64,000 nt of DNA, taken from NCBI GenBank assembly GCA_022385805.1, contig MU277736.1, positions 1-64,000 on the forward strand. The letters are read 5' to 3'. A model generated the notes under the pieces. That model did not search any database, had not been told where the DNA came from, and saw nothing but the letters and a program-made list of their open reading frames with translations. Of this stretch, positions 22,455 to 33,754 are shown piece by piece (positions within the stretch are counted from its first letter, which is position 1; each line of letters starts with the position of its first letter). Both the position numbers and the translations under genes were made by a program. The DNA is from Pilatotrama ljubarskyi (taxonomy: Eukaryota > Basidiomycota > Agaricomycetes > Polyporales > Polyporaceae).

Positions 22455-25400
22455 ATGGCCATGAAAGCGGTGAGCATAGCGGTACTCTGAGAGGAGATGC
22501 GCAGAGGGGCTGATCCGTTGCGCTGGGATGCATGGCTAGATCGTGAAATGTATGGATTCCAAACGCGTTAGCATGTCCGTGCCTTGGACTGAACATCATC
22601 GAGTATTCAGCTGTGATCTCCGGTGACTCCCTCCTCTTGCGCGGAAACCCGGGGCCTCAGGGCCAGATTCCTAAGGAGCGGTACGTGATCGTGTGTGCAC
22701 CTCGGCGGTCGTGTGCAGGGTCCACTGACGCGGCTGGGGGTTGCGCTTTAGCGTCCTGCACCTCGCGGATATCCAGGCGCCGCGCATGGGTACTGCGTCG
22801 CGCGAGGATGAGGTGCGTGCGACATCCGGATCTTCAGACGCTCCATGCCAAGGGCTGAACGTCGTGCCCGTACTACAACACAGGACTGGGCATTCGAATC
22901 CCGCGAATTCCTGCGCGCCCTCGCCGTCGGAAAGCCCGTCACCTTCACGTCTACGCACTCCCTGCCCCCAAGCGACGACGTTCCGCGCGACATCGGCACT
23001 GCAGAGATCAACGGCGTCGACCTCGCATCCGAGCTGCTGAAGAATGGCTGGGCGAAGCTCAAGGAGATGAAGCGCGAACCTACCGAGGAGGACCTGCGTA
23101 AGAAGGAACTTGAAGCCGAGGCACGCGCGGCCGGCAAGGGCATCTGGAATCCTCACGGCCCTAAGGTCAGTCGCGCTGAGTTGGTTTCGCGTTGCTAGCA
23201 AGCTCAAACATGGGTGTGGCAGGCGCGCACCACGAACTACATGATGCCTACGGATTCTCAAGGATTCATCACCGAGTGGAAGGGACGCCCAATCGATGGT
23301 AAGACATGCGCGCTCAGAGTGTTGTTTGTCTGTCCGCTCACGCCTTCGCAGGCCTTGTCGAGCAGGTCAAGGACGGCTCGACACTCCGCATCCGTCTCTT
23401 GATGCCCGACGGTGAACATCAGTTTGTCAACATCGCGCTTGCTGGAGTGAGGTGCCCGCGCGTCGCCAGCAAGCCGGGTGAGACATCCGAGCAATGGGGT
23501 GAAGAGGTAGGTTGCGCGCGCGTACTCACGTGGGCGGATTGCGAACGTGTTCACATGCGCTTTCCTTAGGCCAAATTCTTCACGGAGTCGCGCCTGCTGC
23601 AACGCTACGTTAAGGTGCAATTACTCTCCCTCCCGAATGCTGCGCCAACGCCCTTCCAATCTGGCGCGAACGCGACTGCTCCTCCGCCAGCAAGCATCTT
23701 CATCGGCACAGGTTAGCCGCCCCGTCTCTGCTTTCGCGAGGAAGCGTCATCTGACGTACCTACAGTGCTCCACCCCGCTGGTAATGTGGCCGAGCATCTC
23801 GTCTCCGCTGGTCTCGCGCGAGTCGTGGACTGGCACGCGGGCATGCTCGCGAGCAGTGGCGGCATGGAACGTCTCCGGGCGGCTGAGAAGGTGGCGAAGG
23901 AGAAGCGCGCGTACCTCTACGCAAACGCAGCTGCTCCTTCGACGAAGAGCAACGGTACTGCCATCAATGGAAACTCGCGGTCATTCGACGCCACAGTTGT
24001 GCGGATATGGAGCGCAGACCAGATTTCCGTCGTCGACAGGGAGACCGGCAAGGAGAGGAGGTTGCAGCTGAGCTCGACGAGGGGTCCGAGGTCGGTGGGA
24101 CATCGCAGTCCATGCCAAGATATACGGGTTGCTGAATACATAGCAGGATATCGGACCCCAAGCAGGCGTACTGGGCACAAGAGGCCCGCGAGTTCCTGCG
24201 GAAGAGGCTAATTGGCAAACATGTAAAAGTGCACGTCGACTTCATCAGGCCGCGTGAAGGCGAGTTTGAGGAGCGCGAATGCGCCACTGTACGATATGGA
24301 GGTCAAAACTCGTCAGTCTGCTTCACGCCTGCCCCAGGACTGCCTTCGCTGAAGTTAACTCAGGAACATCGCGGAACAGCTCATTGAGAAGGGTCTTGCA
24401 AGCGCTGTCCGGCACAAACGTGATGACGAGGACCGTTCACCTGACTACGACAAGCTCATGGCTGCAGAGCAAGCGTGAGTCTCATTCGGTATCTTGTCGT
24501 ACAAGGAGATTGACAGATCTGCCGAACAGGGCAGCAGCGGAGGGTCGTGGAATACACTCCGGCAAGGACATGCCGGCGCCGAAACAACCACTCAACATCT
24601 CCGAGGCAGGTTTCATAGCACGCTTCCCTTCCCCGTCACGAATGCTCATGGCCCTTGGCAGTCGGCGCACCGAGCGACCACGTTCGTCAATGGCTTCAAG
24701 CGGCTAGGCCGCATCCCTGCTGTCGTCGAATACGTCGCCGCAGGGTCCCGTTACAAGTACGTCTCATGCGTCGTGTCGCGTGCACTACTAATCCTCCGTT
24801 CAGAATCTTCCTGCCCAAAGACAACCAGGTCCTCACCCTCGTACTGAGCGGCATTCGCGCACCTCGCACTGCGCGGAACGCTTCCGAGGCAAGCGAGCCC
24901 TACGGACCCGAATCGGCCGAATTCGCCACCCGTCGGTATATGCAGCGTGACGTGGAGATTGAGATCCATGACTCGGACAAGTCTGGCGGGTTCATCGGGG
25001 CGCTATACTACAACAAAACGGAGAATGCGGCCGTCACGCTGGTCAAAGAGGGTCTTGCGACAGTACACCCATACTCCGCAGACAACCTCCCATGGGCAAA
25101 ACAGTTGTACGATGCGGAGGTGCGTTCTTATGATGATTCGCTTGTGCAAATCCTTCGCAGAGGTCTGACATCATCATCTACAGGAAGAGGCCAAGAAGGC
25201 GAAGCGCAACGTAAGTCGCTTTCGTCGTCGCTTCCGTCGCTCATCGGATGTTCCGTACTTACCACCACGATGACCAGATCTGGAAGGACTACGACGAGGA
25301 GGCCGAGCAAGCCGTCGTAGCACCGAAAGAGGACGAGAACGGGCCGCTTAAACCCGAGTACCTCGATGTCATCGTTAGCGACGTGCGCACGAAGCCGCAC

Positions 25401-26122
25401 TTCGGGTTCTCGATACAGATTCTGAACACCGAGGGCATTGCGTCGCTCGAGAAGCTCATGCGCGAGTTTTCGCTCCACCACAAGACCGTCGCCACGCCCC
25501 CTGGCTTCGTCCCCAAGGCCGGCGACCTCGTCTCGGCCAAGTTCTCCGACGGCCAGTGGTACCGCGCTCGCGTGCGCCGCTCGTCGCCGATCAAGAAGGA
25601 GGCTGAGGTGACCTTCATCGATTACGGCAACCAAGATACTGTGGGCTTCAAGGACATTCGCCCTCTTGATCCCAAGTTCCGCTCCCTCCCTGGTCAGGCG
25701 CAGGATGCGCGTCTCAGGTACGTCATTTCTCCTCGTCCTCGCACAGCCAACATCCTTACCTCGCTTCCGTACGCAGCTTCGTTAAGCTCGTGGCGCCAGA
25801 GAGCGAGTACCACGACGAAGCGGTAGATCGCTTCCGCGCCCTCTGCGAAGGCCGCAAGCTCGTCGCGAACATCGACCATAAGGAGGGCCAGCTCCTCCAC
25901 CTCCGCCTCATCGACCCCAGTGACCCCGCCGTCGCCCAGGACCCCTACGCATGCATCAACGTCGACCTCGTCCGTGAGGGTCTCGCGACCATCGACAAGA
26001 AGGGCTGCAAGTACCTCTCGGCGTACCCTGCCATGGTGAAGAAGCTGCAGGAGGCCCTTACCACGGCCAAGCGCGACCGTGCCGGGATGTTCGAGTTCGG
26101 CGACATCGAGGAGGACGATTGA
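22455..26122 (+). CDS. SND1: Tudor-SN (staphylococcal nuclease domain-containing protein 1)
   Basis: Sixteen exons join in frame to 902 residues: 22455-22469, 22604-22680, 22752-22812, 22884-23165, 23223-23298, 23352-23506, 23570-23711, 23766-24090, 24147-24311, 24364-24474, 24530-24605, 24662-24756, 24804-25119, 25184-25210, 25278-25717 and 25777-26122. Four SNase-like domains are seen ([68 protein letters not shown]). A Tudor domain follows ([31 protein letters not shown]) and then a partial fifth SNase. Length matches the family (about 900). Known roles are RNA binding, splicing, stress granules and RNA decay. The first exon is the weakest point: 15 nt followed by a 134-nt intron. Intron 11 appears to be GC-AG. 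Confidence 0.95.
24606..24661 (+). other. GC-AG intron in the Tudor-SN gene
   Basis: The only junction that joins PLNISE to [17 protein letters not shown] in frame removes 24606-24661, 56 nt with donor CCGAG|GCAGGT and acceptor TTGGCAG. The GT four bases downstream (24610) leaves the wrong phase and no other AG rescues it. AG|GCAGGT fits the known consensus of GC donors. Confidence 0.7.
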
Positions 26123-26430
26123 GGGCATGCGCAGGACGATCTACCAGGATATATACAGGGTCATGTTGTAGCAAGTTGTTGTAGCCCACTTTTCGCGCAC
26201 ATATGTAGCGGAAGCAAAAGCATAATTGGTGCGACGTGCGATCTACATGAAGGGCTCTAACAGTTATCTACAACATGCGGCTGCACCGTCGACGAGCAGT
26301 GCTGCTACGGAAATACAATATCATGGGCACGTTTATAGGAACGATAAAAAGATGAAGTAACAGAGCACTATCATAGAGGATAAAATATGCAAGAGAGCGA
26401 GCGGGGGCGGGGGGGGGTAAGAGAGCGTCA
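26123..26430. other. Intergenic with a G-rich tract
   Basis: Holds the 3' flanks of Tudor-SN and the Helitron helicase, which converge here. A G-rich stretch runs about 26400-26417. If the helicase belongs to a Helitron, its 3' end (CTRR after a hairpin) should lie here on the minus strand; I could not identify it with confidence. Confidence 0.45.
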
Positions 26431-28448
26431 TTACGGTAGAATCTCGTGGTAAGTAACGTTTTTGGTGCTCGTCTGCCCGGGCAGGAGGCGGACCTTCGCA
26501 TGGCTCCGATGCCGGATGCGAGACAGCGCGGTATACAGCTGCCCATGTGAGAACACAGGCTTCGTCAGGTCCACGCCGACGACGTCCAGCGTAAGGCCCT
26601 GGCAGCTGTTGAACGTCGTTGCGTACGCCGGTGCGAGGGGGAACTGCCTTCGCACCAGCCGGTGGCCAGATTCGAGCGTCGCCATGAACGGAATGCGCGA
26701 GATCACGATGTCCTCCGAGTCCATCGTGCTCACGCCGCCGACACCGCGCAGGACGCGCACGGTGACGATCCGGCGGCCGATGTGCACCACGACCACGCGC
26801 GTGTTCTTTACGAGCCCGCGGTCCGGCGCGAAGTTGCACATCAGGCGGTACACGCCGTGCACCTTCACAGTCAGCGCGTGGGCAGGGATGCCGGGGATAG
26901 CCTCGCGCTTGGCTTGGTCGAGCAGGGGCGTGGGCTGCGTGCCGTCGACCTCCTCGGGAGATTGGAGGCTGTCGGCGGCGTGGAAGGTGCGGTGGTAGCC
27001 CTGGATGCGGGAGAGGATCTCGTCGTTGTAATCATCTACCTGACTGTTGGTGGGGGCGAGGATGGCACGCTTGAGGCACAGGGCGGGGTCGCGGAGCACG
27101 TCGGATGGGTATACGAAGTCTATGAGCTCGTTCCGGTCATGCACCTTCTGGAGAATGTCTAGGGGAACGTGGGGACCTGCGCCGTCGCCGATGAGATCGA
27201 CAAAGTCCGCGTAGGAAAGGTCCTCTGCGTTCCGGATCGGTTGATGCAGGCGATAGACGCTGAACTGCTCCCATAGTGGAGAGGAGATGATAGAGGAGTT
27301 AACAACGTCGCTCCGAGTGCCGTTCCTGACTACCGGACATGTCTGCCTGAAATCACCAAGTAGCACAACGACTTTGCCGCCCCAGGGCAGGTTGTTGCGC
27401 ATGACCCGCCGACACGTCTCCTCCACGCATGCCAGGACCGCGCTCTTGGCCATCGGTGCCTCGTCCCAGATGATGGCGGAAGCCTCTCGGATAAGTTCGC
27501 CTCGGGGATCATGAGGCTCGATAGGGGAGGTCAGCTCCTCGTTTTCTTCGCCTATTGGTACCTGGGATGCCGTCAGGATTCCTGCCTGAAATTCCTGGAG
27601 GGCGGGATGCATACCTTGAACACTGAATGAGTAGTCTTCCCTCCAGGATATAGCTGCGCGGCGAAAGCGGAGGTTGCGGTGGGTAAAACAATGTGTCCTG
27701 CGGCCCGTAGCTTGTTACAGATTGTGTTGACCAAGAAAGTCTTGCCTCGTCCGGCCTTGCCGTCGACGAACGCGCAGAGTGGACGCCTATGCGCGACCGC
27801 GTCCATAATCTCGGTGTAGATCTGGTACTGCTCCGCATTGAGCTTGGATACAGCAGTAGCAGAGCGGGCGGCCAAGACTTCTATGTCCGGTTTCCACTTT
27901 GCCATCTCGACTTCCACCTCGCGGCTGTGGAAGGAGGGCTGGGGCAGGCCATAGGCGGCGAGGGACTTGCCGTGTTCCCCGAGAGACCTCTCAATCTCCT
28001 GCAACGCCTCGTTAACTCCAATGTTGATGTTGTCGCATTCAAGGATAAAGTCCTGGGCGAGGGCGTCCTGGAAGGTGTTCCAGATAGCGATAGGAGAGGG
28101 GATGTTGTCGTTGACCAGGAGGTGGACGAAGAACTGGCGCAGCTGGTGGGGCGTCTTGAGGGTCTGTATGGCTTCGGCAAGTGCATGCTCGACTTTGCGG
28201 CCGTTGCTGACGAAGAGCCTGCCACGTCTGGATGGCCCTGGTGCGTCGCTGGGCGACTGCAGAGGGGCAGGAGGGACACCCTGCTGCTGCACAACGGTGT
28301 TGGCGAGGGTAGCATAGCAGTTAGCGCATGCAATTTGGGTAACGCTAGGATTCTTGGATAGTACTATCCAACATTCGTAAGGATAACGCGTATAATCGCG
28401 CGAGGGGGATGATGGACATACAAGAGCGAGGTAGACCGTTTGGGACAT
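26431..28448 (-). mobile_element. Helitron-type PIF1 helicase, Rep part missing
   Basis: Exons 28448-27615 and 27561-26431 join (53-nt intron) to 654 residues. The N-terminal half has the layout seen just before the helicase in fungal Helitron proteins (LRQFFVHLLVNDNIPSPIAI, then LGEHGKSLAAYGLPQ). The SF1B helicase motifs follow: I DGKAGRGKTFLVN, II IIWDEAPMAKS, III VVLLGDFRQTCPVV, and a C-terminal block ATTFNSCQGLTLDVVGVDL, FSHGQLYTALSRIR. Helitrons also need an N-terminal HUH Rep nuclease with a His-x-His motif. None is visible in 28449-28830 on this strand. So this is a truncated element or a captured helicase. The frame is uninterrupted, suggesting recent loss or retained use. The DEA-P motif II and Walker A are intact. 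Confidence 0.85.
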
Positions 28449-28830
28449 GGGCTATCGCCCTCGGCCTTGCGTTCTTCAGCGCATTTTTCCACATACGTTC
28501 CCAGCAGCAGAGACAGCAAGCACGATGAAGCAAGAGAGACGATGAGACCAGGCCCGCTGAAGCCGACGCGAGTCTTGCTCGACGTTCGAGACAACCTCCA
28601 CGACCGTCTTGCTCGACAAATTCCAAGACGCTCACCCCGGCGCCTAATCGTGCCGGCTCGGCGGACCGCCGCCGCGTACTACGGCGTTGAACGGGAAAGT
28701 CGCTGACCCACACGTATTTCGCCTCCAAGCGGCCATGTACCATCATGCAGTGACAGCTTTCGAGTCAGCCTGCACGGATGAACGACACGGAGAACGTTGC
28801 GCACGGTCCACTGAAGCACAAGAACCACAT
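28449..28830. other. Intergenic upstream of the Helitron helicase
   Basis: No Rep/HUH domain, no exon and no terminal repeat recognised. Confidence 0.5.
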
Positions 28831-29270
28831 TCATTGCAGGTACACAAAGAATACAACGTCATCTTTTGAACCTCGAACATGAAAGCGTTGCTCAATCACC
28901 CTCAGACACCTCGTGTTCTCGGACGAAAAGCAAATACCTCCATTCGTAGCTTGCTGTATATTCAGCAACTGACGACTGCGATGAGCACAGTGCTTATTTG
29001 CCGACCTCAGTGCGGGCTCACCTGTAGGACTCGTGACGCTGGTGTACGTCCGAGCACCGATCCTTGCCACGGACGATAGCCAGCTCACACTCAGAGACGG
29101 CATTGCCGACATCGAGATTGAACGAGGCTGGACCGCAGGCTACACAAGCGGCGTCAGTAGGCTGTCCACCCGTCAGGCAATAGCGAGTACGTACTGGCGA
29201 TGCCGGCGGTACCCTGCTCGTCGCAAAATTCCTTGACGATCTCCGCAACTTTAAAGATGCTGCTCATCAT
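28831..29270 (-). CDS. Small protein with conserved-looking cysteines, unknown function
   Basis: Exons 29270-29195, 29139-29022 and 28975-28831 join in frame to 112 residues. It opens MMSSIFKVAEIVKEFCDEQG, continues TCGPASFNLDVGNAVSECEL, AIVRGKDRCSDVHQRHESY, and ends CLRVIEQRFHVRGSKDDVVF then FVYLQ. Six cysteines are scattered and no signal peptide is evident. I do not recognise a named family. Start ATG 29270 is immediately followed by a second ATG at 29267, and either could be used. It lies on the same strand as the methyltransferase, only 7 nt after that gene's stop, so the two may be co-transcribed. It could alternatively be untranslated 3' sequence of that mRNA, but two clean introns in frame argue for coding. 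Confidence 0.58.
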
Positions 29271-29277
29271 ATGCTGC

Positions 29278-30467
29278 TTACAACCTAGTGACGGACCACT
29301 GCATTATATAACTCTTCCCGTCCTTCATACCCATGAAACTTAGGTGGTCGATGAGCCTTGCCTCGACCTTGACCGTACCCTTTTCAAACACCCCTCCGTC
29401 CCACAGCTCCGTCCAGCTCTCCGGCGAGTGGCAGAACATGCTAACAACGTTGCCATTGGGTCCCACGCTGTCCGTCCGGAGCCCCTTCTCCGGGAGAGCG
29501 CCATGCGATCCGATGAGCATGGACCCGGGTAGGGGGCACAGCAGCCCCGCAAGAGCGTGCGCGAGGTGCGCCTGCTGCTCCTCGTTGAAGAGGTGGAAGA
29601 ACGAGGATGCGTGGATGATGGCGACATGTCCGTGCAGCGGATTCAACGACGTCAAGGTTGACAGATCGGGAATGGTTTCGGGACCTGCAACATAGACAGG
29701 AGGAACGACTGCAAGGTGACCGGGATCGAAGGCGTCTCCGGCTATGAATTTTGCAGGGAATGTCTCCTCGGTGCTGCGGAAGAGATTGTGGCCGAGCCTC
29801 CAGTAGTCTATGAGTGAACGCCAACAAGTCGTCAGGACAGAAATTGCGCGGTAGCATCTTGGAGTAGTACCGCTTACCGCCATAGAGGTCAGAAGCTACA
29901 ATTTGCTTCACCGGAAAGCCATCTGCAGCCGCAGCACGCACATCGTTGCCGACTGCCGAATCAATAGGTACACAGTCAGTCTCGTGAAATTTGTATGACG
30001 CCGTGAAAGACATCATACAGCAACATCCTATATCGAGGAGGATGGCCCCCTCGCGCTCTCTCCCAAGTTTCAGTACACGATCGTACCCCGGTAGGCGTGG
30101 CAGCTTGAATCTTTGCAGAGTGTTATCTGGTTAAAATATACATTATGCAACGCACTTGAAAACGTCTCACTTCAGGAACGCGTAACGACGGATGCAAGGG
30201 AATGGGAAGACCTGATTCCAAGGAGGTGAATGTCGTGCTAAACACGATCACGAGAGGAGATCGTACCGCATACGCCTCCTTCTGAACAGCCAAAACGTGC
30301 TTCTTCAGCTCCTCTTCGTCCTGTATGTCAGTCTGCGCCTTCATGAAAGCCAACTCCTCTCCCTCCAAGGAGTACAGAGTCTCGTCTATAGGAAAGAACT
30401 TCTTGAGGGCTTCCTCGGCCGCACGAGGCGCAGACTTGAGGCTTGCGCCAGTAGGATTGGAAGACAT
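29278..30467 (-). CDS. SAM-dependent methyltransferase
   Basis: Exons 30467-30267, 30211-30171, 30110-30019, 29952-29878 and 29807-29278 join to 312 residues. The N-terminal 70 residues are helical (LKKFFPIDETLYSLEGEELA). The Rossmann core starts at REGAILLDIGCCFGNDVRAA, with motif I D-I-G-C-C-F-G, followed by VKQIVASDLYGDYWRLG, where the acidic residue should bind the ribose of SAM. FIAGDAFDP and HVAIIHASSFFHLFNEEQQ mark later strands. This pattern is common to fungal class I methyltransferases of secondary metabolism or unknown role. The substrate is unknown, and no biosynthetic cluster surrounds it. One exon is 41 nt. Confidence 0.85.
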
Positions 30468-31910
30468 GGTGGAGCGGGACGTCTGGCTTCGAGTGATCAG
30501 GCAATTTCAATCCCGAGAGGCTGTCGAGACAGCAGGACATGCGAATTCTCAGCTTTATACTGCATGCCAAGAGAACTGTGAACACTATTGAGACGCCCTT
30601 CGGTGCTGGCTCGGCAGACCTCCGAGAGCTGACTGTAGCAAAACGACAATACGCAGTCAAGTAAGCAAATGGGACTCATCTTCGATAATCGAGGACTGAT
30701 ATGCCGCCACGCAGTTCCGAAGCAGGAGCACTGACCCTCTCACGCTCGCTCATTTCAAGCGGTGGTGGAGGTTCGGACGCATAGGATGCACGATGAGCGC
30801 GTTGCCTGGACCCAGGATCAGATAGCACCAAGACCAGACATGTTTTATGGCTGCCATCGCCGATCGAAGAGACAAATGCCGCGATGGGACCGTGATCAGG
30901 ACTTCCTTTGGACTTCTTGGTATCTAATCGGATTGCGTGCGGTTCTTGAGCGCGTATGCGCATCACGGGGGCTCACTGGGCAATCTCATCAGGGCTTCTT
31001 GCGGCTCTCCTGGACTCGTTCAGTCTCTGGTCTAGCAGACCCGGCAACAGGAAGAGCCCCGGGGATACATAGCAAGAGCATCGTTATACTGTACGGATAA
31101 CCAACTCAACGGGGAGAATCTACTGATGAGCCGAAGTCAGCGTCAACCAACGCCACAATGAATACGCCATACACGCCAGAGTGCAAAGAATAGGTGCTGC
31201 GGCAGTAATTGAACTTAGCCAAGGGAAGAACTAGGGAAAAGGGGTCAGAAGCAAGCTGCCCGAGAGCGGAGGCGCACCCTAGGTCGCGGCGGGCGCTGGT
31301 TCGAGATGGTACGCCTGTGGCATATTACTGGGACCATGACGAACGGATGGACGCTCACTGACGTTGCTGCCGTAACGAGGTGGTGGGAGTATATGCACAT
31401 GCCCCAGCCGTGAGGAGGCCCGCTGACACTTGGCGTTCAGATACGGCCCCTCGGCTTGGTATGGGGCCTCAAGAGTTGCTTCGCAACGGGTATGATCGTC
31501 CCTAGACCTACGAACTGAACGACACTGAGAGGTGAGGGACTTCGCGATGCCGAGCGAAGCGCCTACTAGCGTATACAGTATTCTTGGTGTTCTTGTGCCT
31601 TCTTGTGAGCGGAACAAGGACGGGGTCCAAGAACGTGTTGCCAAACGCGGCGGTGCACGGAGCCCACGTGGGGCAGTGTCAGGGGGGCCAGGTGGCTCTG
31701 CATTCGCCATAAAGACCCCGGGGTGCGGGCGATAACACAGGTTGTCTCCTCTGACACTCGTCCGACTCAGCCACCACCGTCGCCTGTCTCTTGCTAAGCA
31801 ATCCACTGCGCCGCACTCGCTGCTCTCGCTCTCACACGTCCACTCAACCTCTCGACACCCTCTTCCGCTAAACGCTTTTTAAGATCGTCCCTCGAACAAG
31901 TTGGCACCTC
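30468..31910. other. 1.4-kb region between the methyltransferase and antizyme genes
   Basis: It holds divergent promoters. A possible minus-strand frame, 31710-31279 (from MANAEPPGPPDTAPRG to QAYHLEPAPAAT), reads somewhat like protein. It has no motif and no supporting splice structure, so it is not called as a gene. Confidence 0.4.
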
Positions 31911-33164
31911 ATGTCGAATTTGAATTTTACCAGTATGTCGAAACAGCAATCTAGTATTTGCCCCACGTACGTCCCCTTTTCTACATTCCGCCTATTCCCC
32001 TGCACACGCCGTCTTTGGGCAGTCTAACGTGGCAGGGGTGGGTACGGGAAAGCCTGTCGACATAGTTCACTGACTTCTCTCCCCAGCAACGGTCGTCAAA
32101 CCGTTGGAGATGGGGCTTTCACAACCGACATGACTCCTAGCGTGATTGCAGTCTGCCACATGGAGGGCACAAACTCCATGTACTACTACTCTACTACGTT
32201 CTCGGGCGGACCCGGGGTGAGTACTATTTCCTCTGGTTACGTCTCCTCTGGTTTGCTGACGGTGGTCGACTCGCTCCCTTCCGCTGTGTCCTCGTCGTTG
32301 CTCTGAACCGACTTTGCGTTTGTCAATCAACAGTGGCGGTTTTGACATCCCTACCGCGAAATGCCCTCCTGACCGAGGGTCGTCAGACTGGGTGACAGAC
32401 AGTCTGGCGCGTTCATCTCTCCCCCCGCTCTCCTCCTCCCCCACCTCCTCCATCAACTCTTCCGTTTCCGCTGCCTCTACGCTATCGTCTTTCGGTTCCA
32501 AGCCCCATCACCCAACCAAGTTCTCTTCTCGCCCGTATTCCTTCCCGCCCACGCCGCCTCCGGAGGACGAACCCCCCGGGCTTTCGCCGGGTATCCCTTT
32601 CAAGGACCTGCCCAATGCCAGTGCTCCACGTGGGATCCCGGAGGCCCAACAGCCTGTGCCTGATATCGCTACCCCTCCGCTGACCCCGGACGACGCCCCG
32701 GAGGAAGGGAGTGGGAGCCTGTCGGCTCTGGGTGCTAAACAGTCGGCGTTCCTCTCCACGCTCTTCCCTCGGAACGCACTCAGTGCGGCACCGTATGCGA
32801 AGAGCGTTTCAATCTCTACCCCCGGGGTGGGTACTACTTTTGAAGGCGTGGTGCTCTCGCTCCCTGGCACTCCGAAGACGTTCTACGTCGACGGCAAGTG
32901 CGCTGCTGATGTCAATCTTCGCGAGAGGTATGTTCGCCCACATCCTGCGCTGGGGACATGCTCTGACAAGCCTACAGCATTGTCGCCTTGCTCGATCTTG
33001 CCGATGAACAGCTAGAGTGCAACGCGCTGGTCATTGCACTAGAACGTTCGTCCCCTGTTCTTGGCGACCTCCTCCACTCCCTCATGTACGTGGGGGGCAC
33101 GGTCGTGACCAAGCCTCCGTTCCCTGTCGATCCTGGGTATGTCCTGGTGGGCTTGGAGATCTAG
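31911..33164 (+). CDS. OAZ: Ornithine decarboxylase antizyme, requires +1 ribosomal frameshift
   Basis: Exons 31911-31966, 32087-32216, 32334-32927 and 32978-33164. Frame 0 gives 65 residues (with VIAVCHMEGTNSMYYYSTTF then SGGPGWRF) and stops at TGA 32343-32345. Skipping T32343 opens 256 codons in the +1 frame, starting DIPTAKCPPDR, for 321 in total. The C-terminal half is the antizyme domain: KTFYVDGKCAADVNLRESIV, LECNALVIALERSSP, HSLMYVGGTVVTKPPF, then PGYVLVGLEI. Antizymes bind ornithine decarboxylase and send it to the proteasome without ubiquitin. Polyamines raise the frameshift, closing a feedback loop. The frame organisation seen here is exactly what that mechanism needs. The splice sites of intron 2 (GTGAGT, CAACAG) are canonical. 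No fungal-specific experimental data are implied. Confidence 0.9.
32340..32346 (+). promoter_or_regulatory. Candidate +1 frameshift site UUU UGA C
   Basis: The last sense codon of frame 0 (TTT) is followed by TGA and C. Reading resumes at GAC 32344. Animal antizymes mostly use UCC UGA, and UUU UGA is the form known from nematodes. A second TGA of the same frame, in UCC UGA C context, lies at 32367-32373. Confidence 0.65.
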
Positions 33165-33754
33165 AAGGGCCCCTCTCATCTCAACATCTCGGGGGTCGAC
33201 TCCCGGCACGATGTTCAGTCAATCTTGTTGGGTTTATGGTATGCTTGAGCCGAGGTGAAGATGGTGAAAAGGTGTCGGCTTCGGCTGGCTAGTCGTGTCT
33301 TGAGGTGGTAGTCAGTCTCGGAGATGATGGGGTCTAGTTCCATCGGAGAGTGCCCTCCCCTATTCTCGTATATATTGCCTCGTACTACGTTCCGTGTCTT
33401 GCACCAATCCATGTATGTTTTCTTTGTCTACAACTCATCTGCGCTGTCTCCCTCGAGCTTGACGGGTATTTGCTTAGCGCGCCTGATTACTTCTGTATCG
33501 GATATCCCAACCTCACCTCATGACGTCTGTTCGCCCTCCGGCTCCTACGGACCTACTTACGTTCTGATGTCCACACGACGTGCAGCTCATTACTCGGGTA
33601 TCGTGGACGCTGATGCAACGTCCGTCGGATGCGGGCCTCCGCGCGCAGGCAATGCGGCCTCCGCCCGTGCCCGAATAGCTCTTGAAGGGCTGCACACGCT
33701 GCGGCGCGTGCCTCTCTTTCTCCTCGACCTCCGACATACTCGACGCCGACGACG
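33165..33754. other. Intergenic, antizyme 3' flank and Smr gene promoter
   Basis: No exon or RNA gene recognised. Confidence 0.5.

Noticed and set aside
26462..27162. Plus-strand open frames of 166-178 codons
   Set aside because: Shadows of the Helitron helicase, whose helicase motifs are on the minus strand.
31279..31806. 175-codon minus-strand frame upstream of antizyme
   Set aside because: Partly protein-like but no motif, no splice support and ambiguous start.
32217..32333. Reading intron 2 of the antizyme gene as constitutive coding sequence
   Set aside because: Canonical GTGAGT and CAACAG ends favour splicing; retention is kept only as an alternative in the findings.
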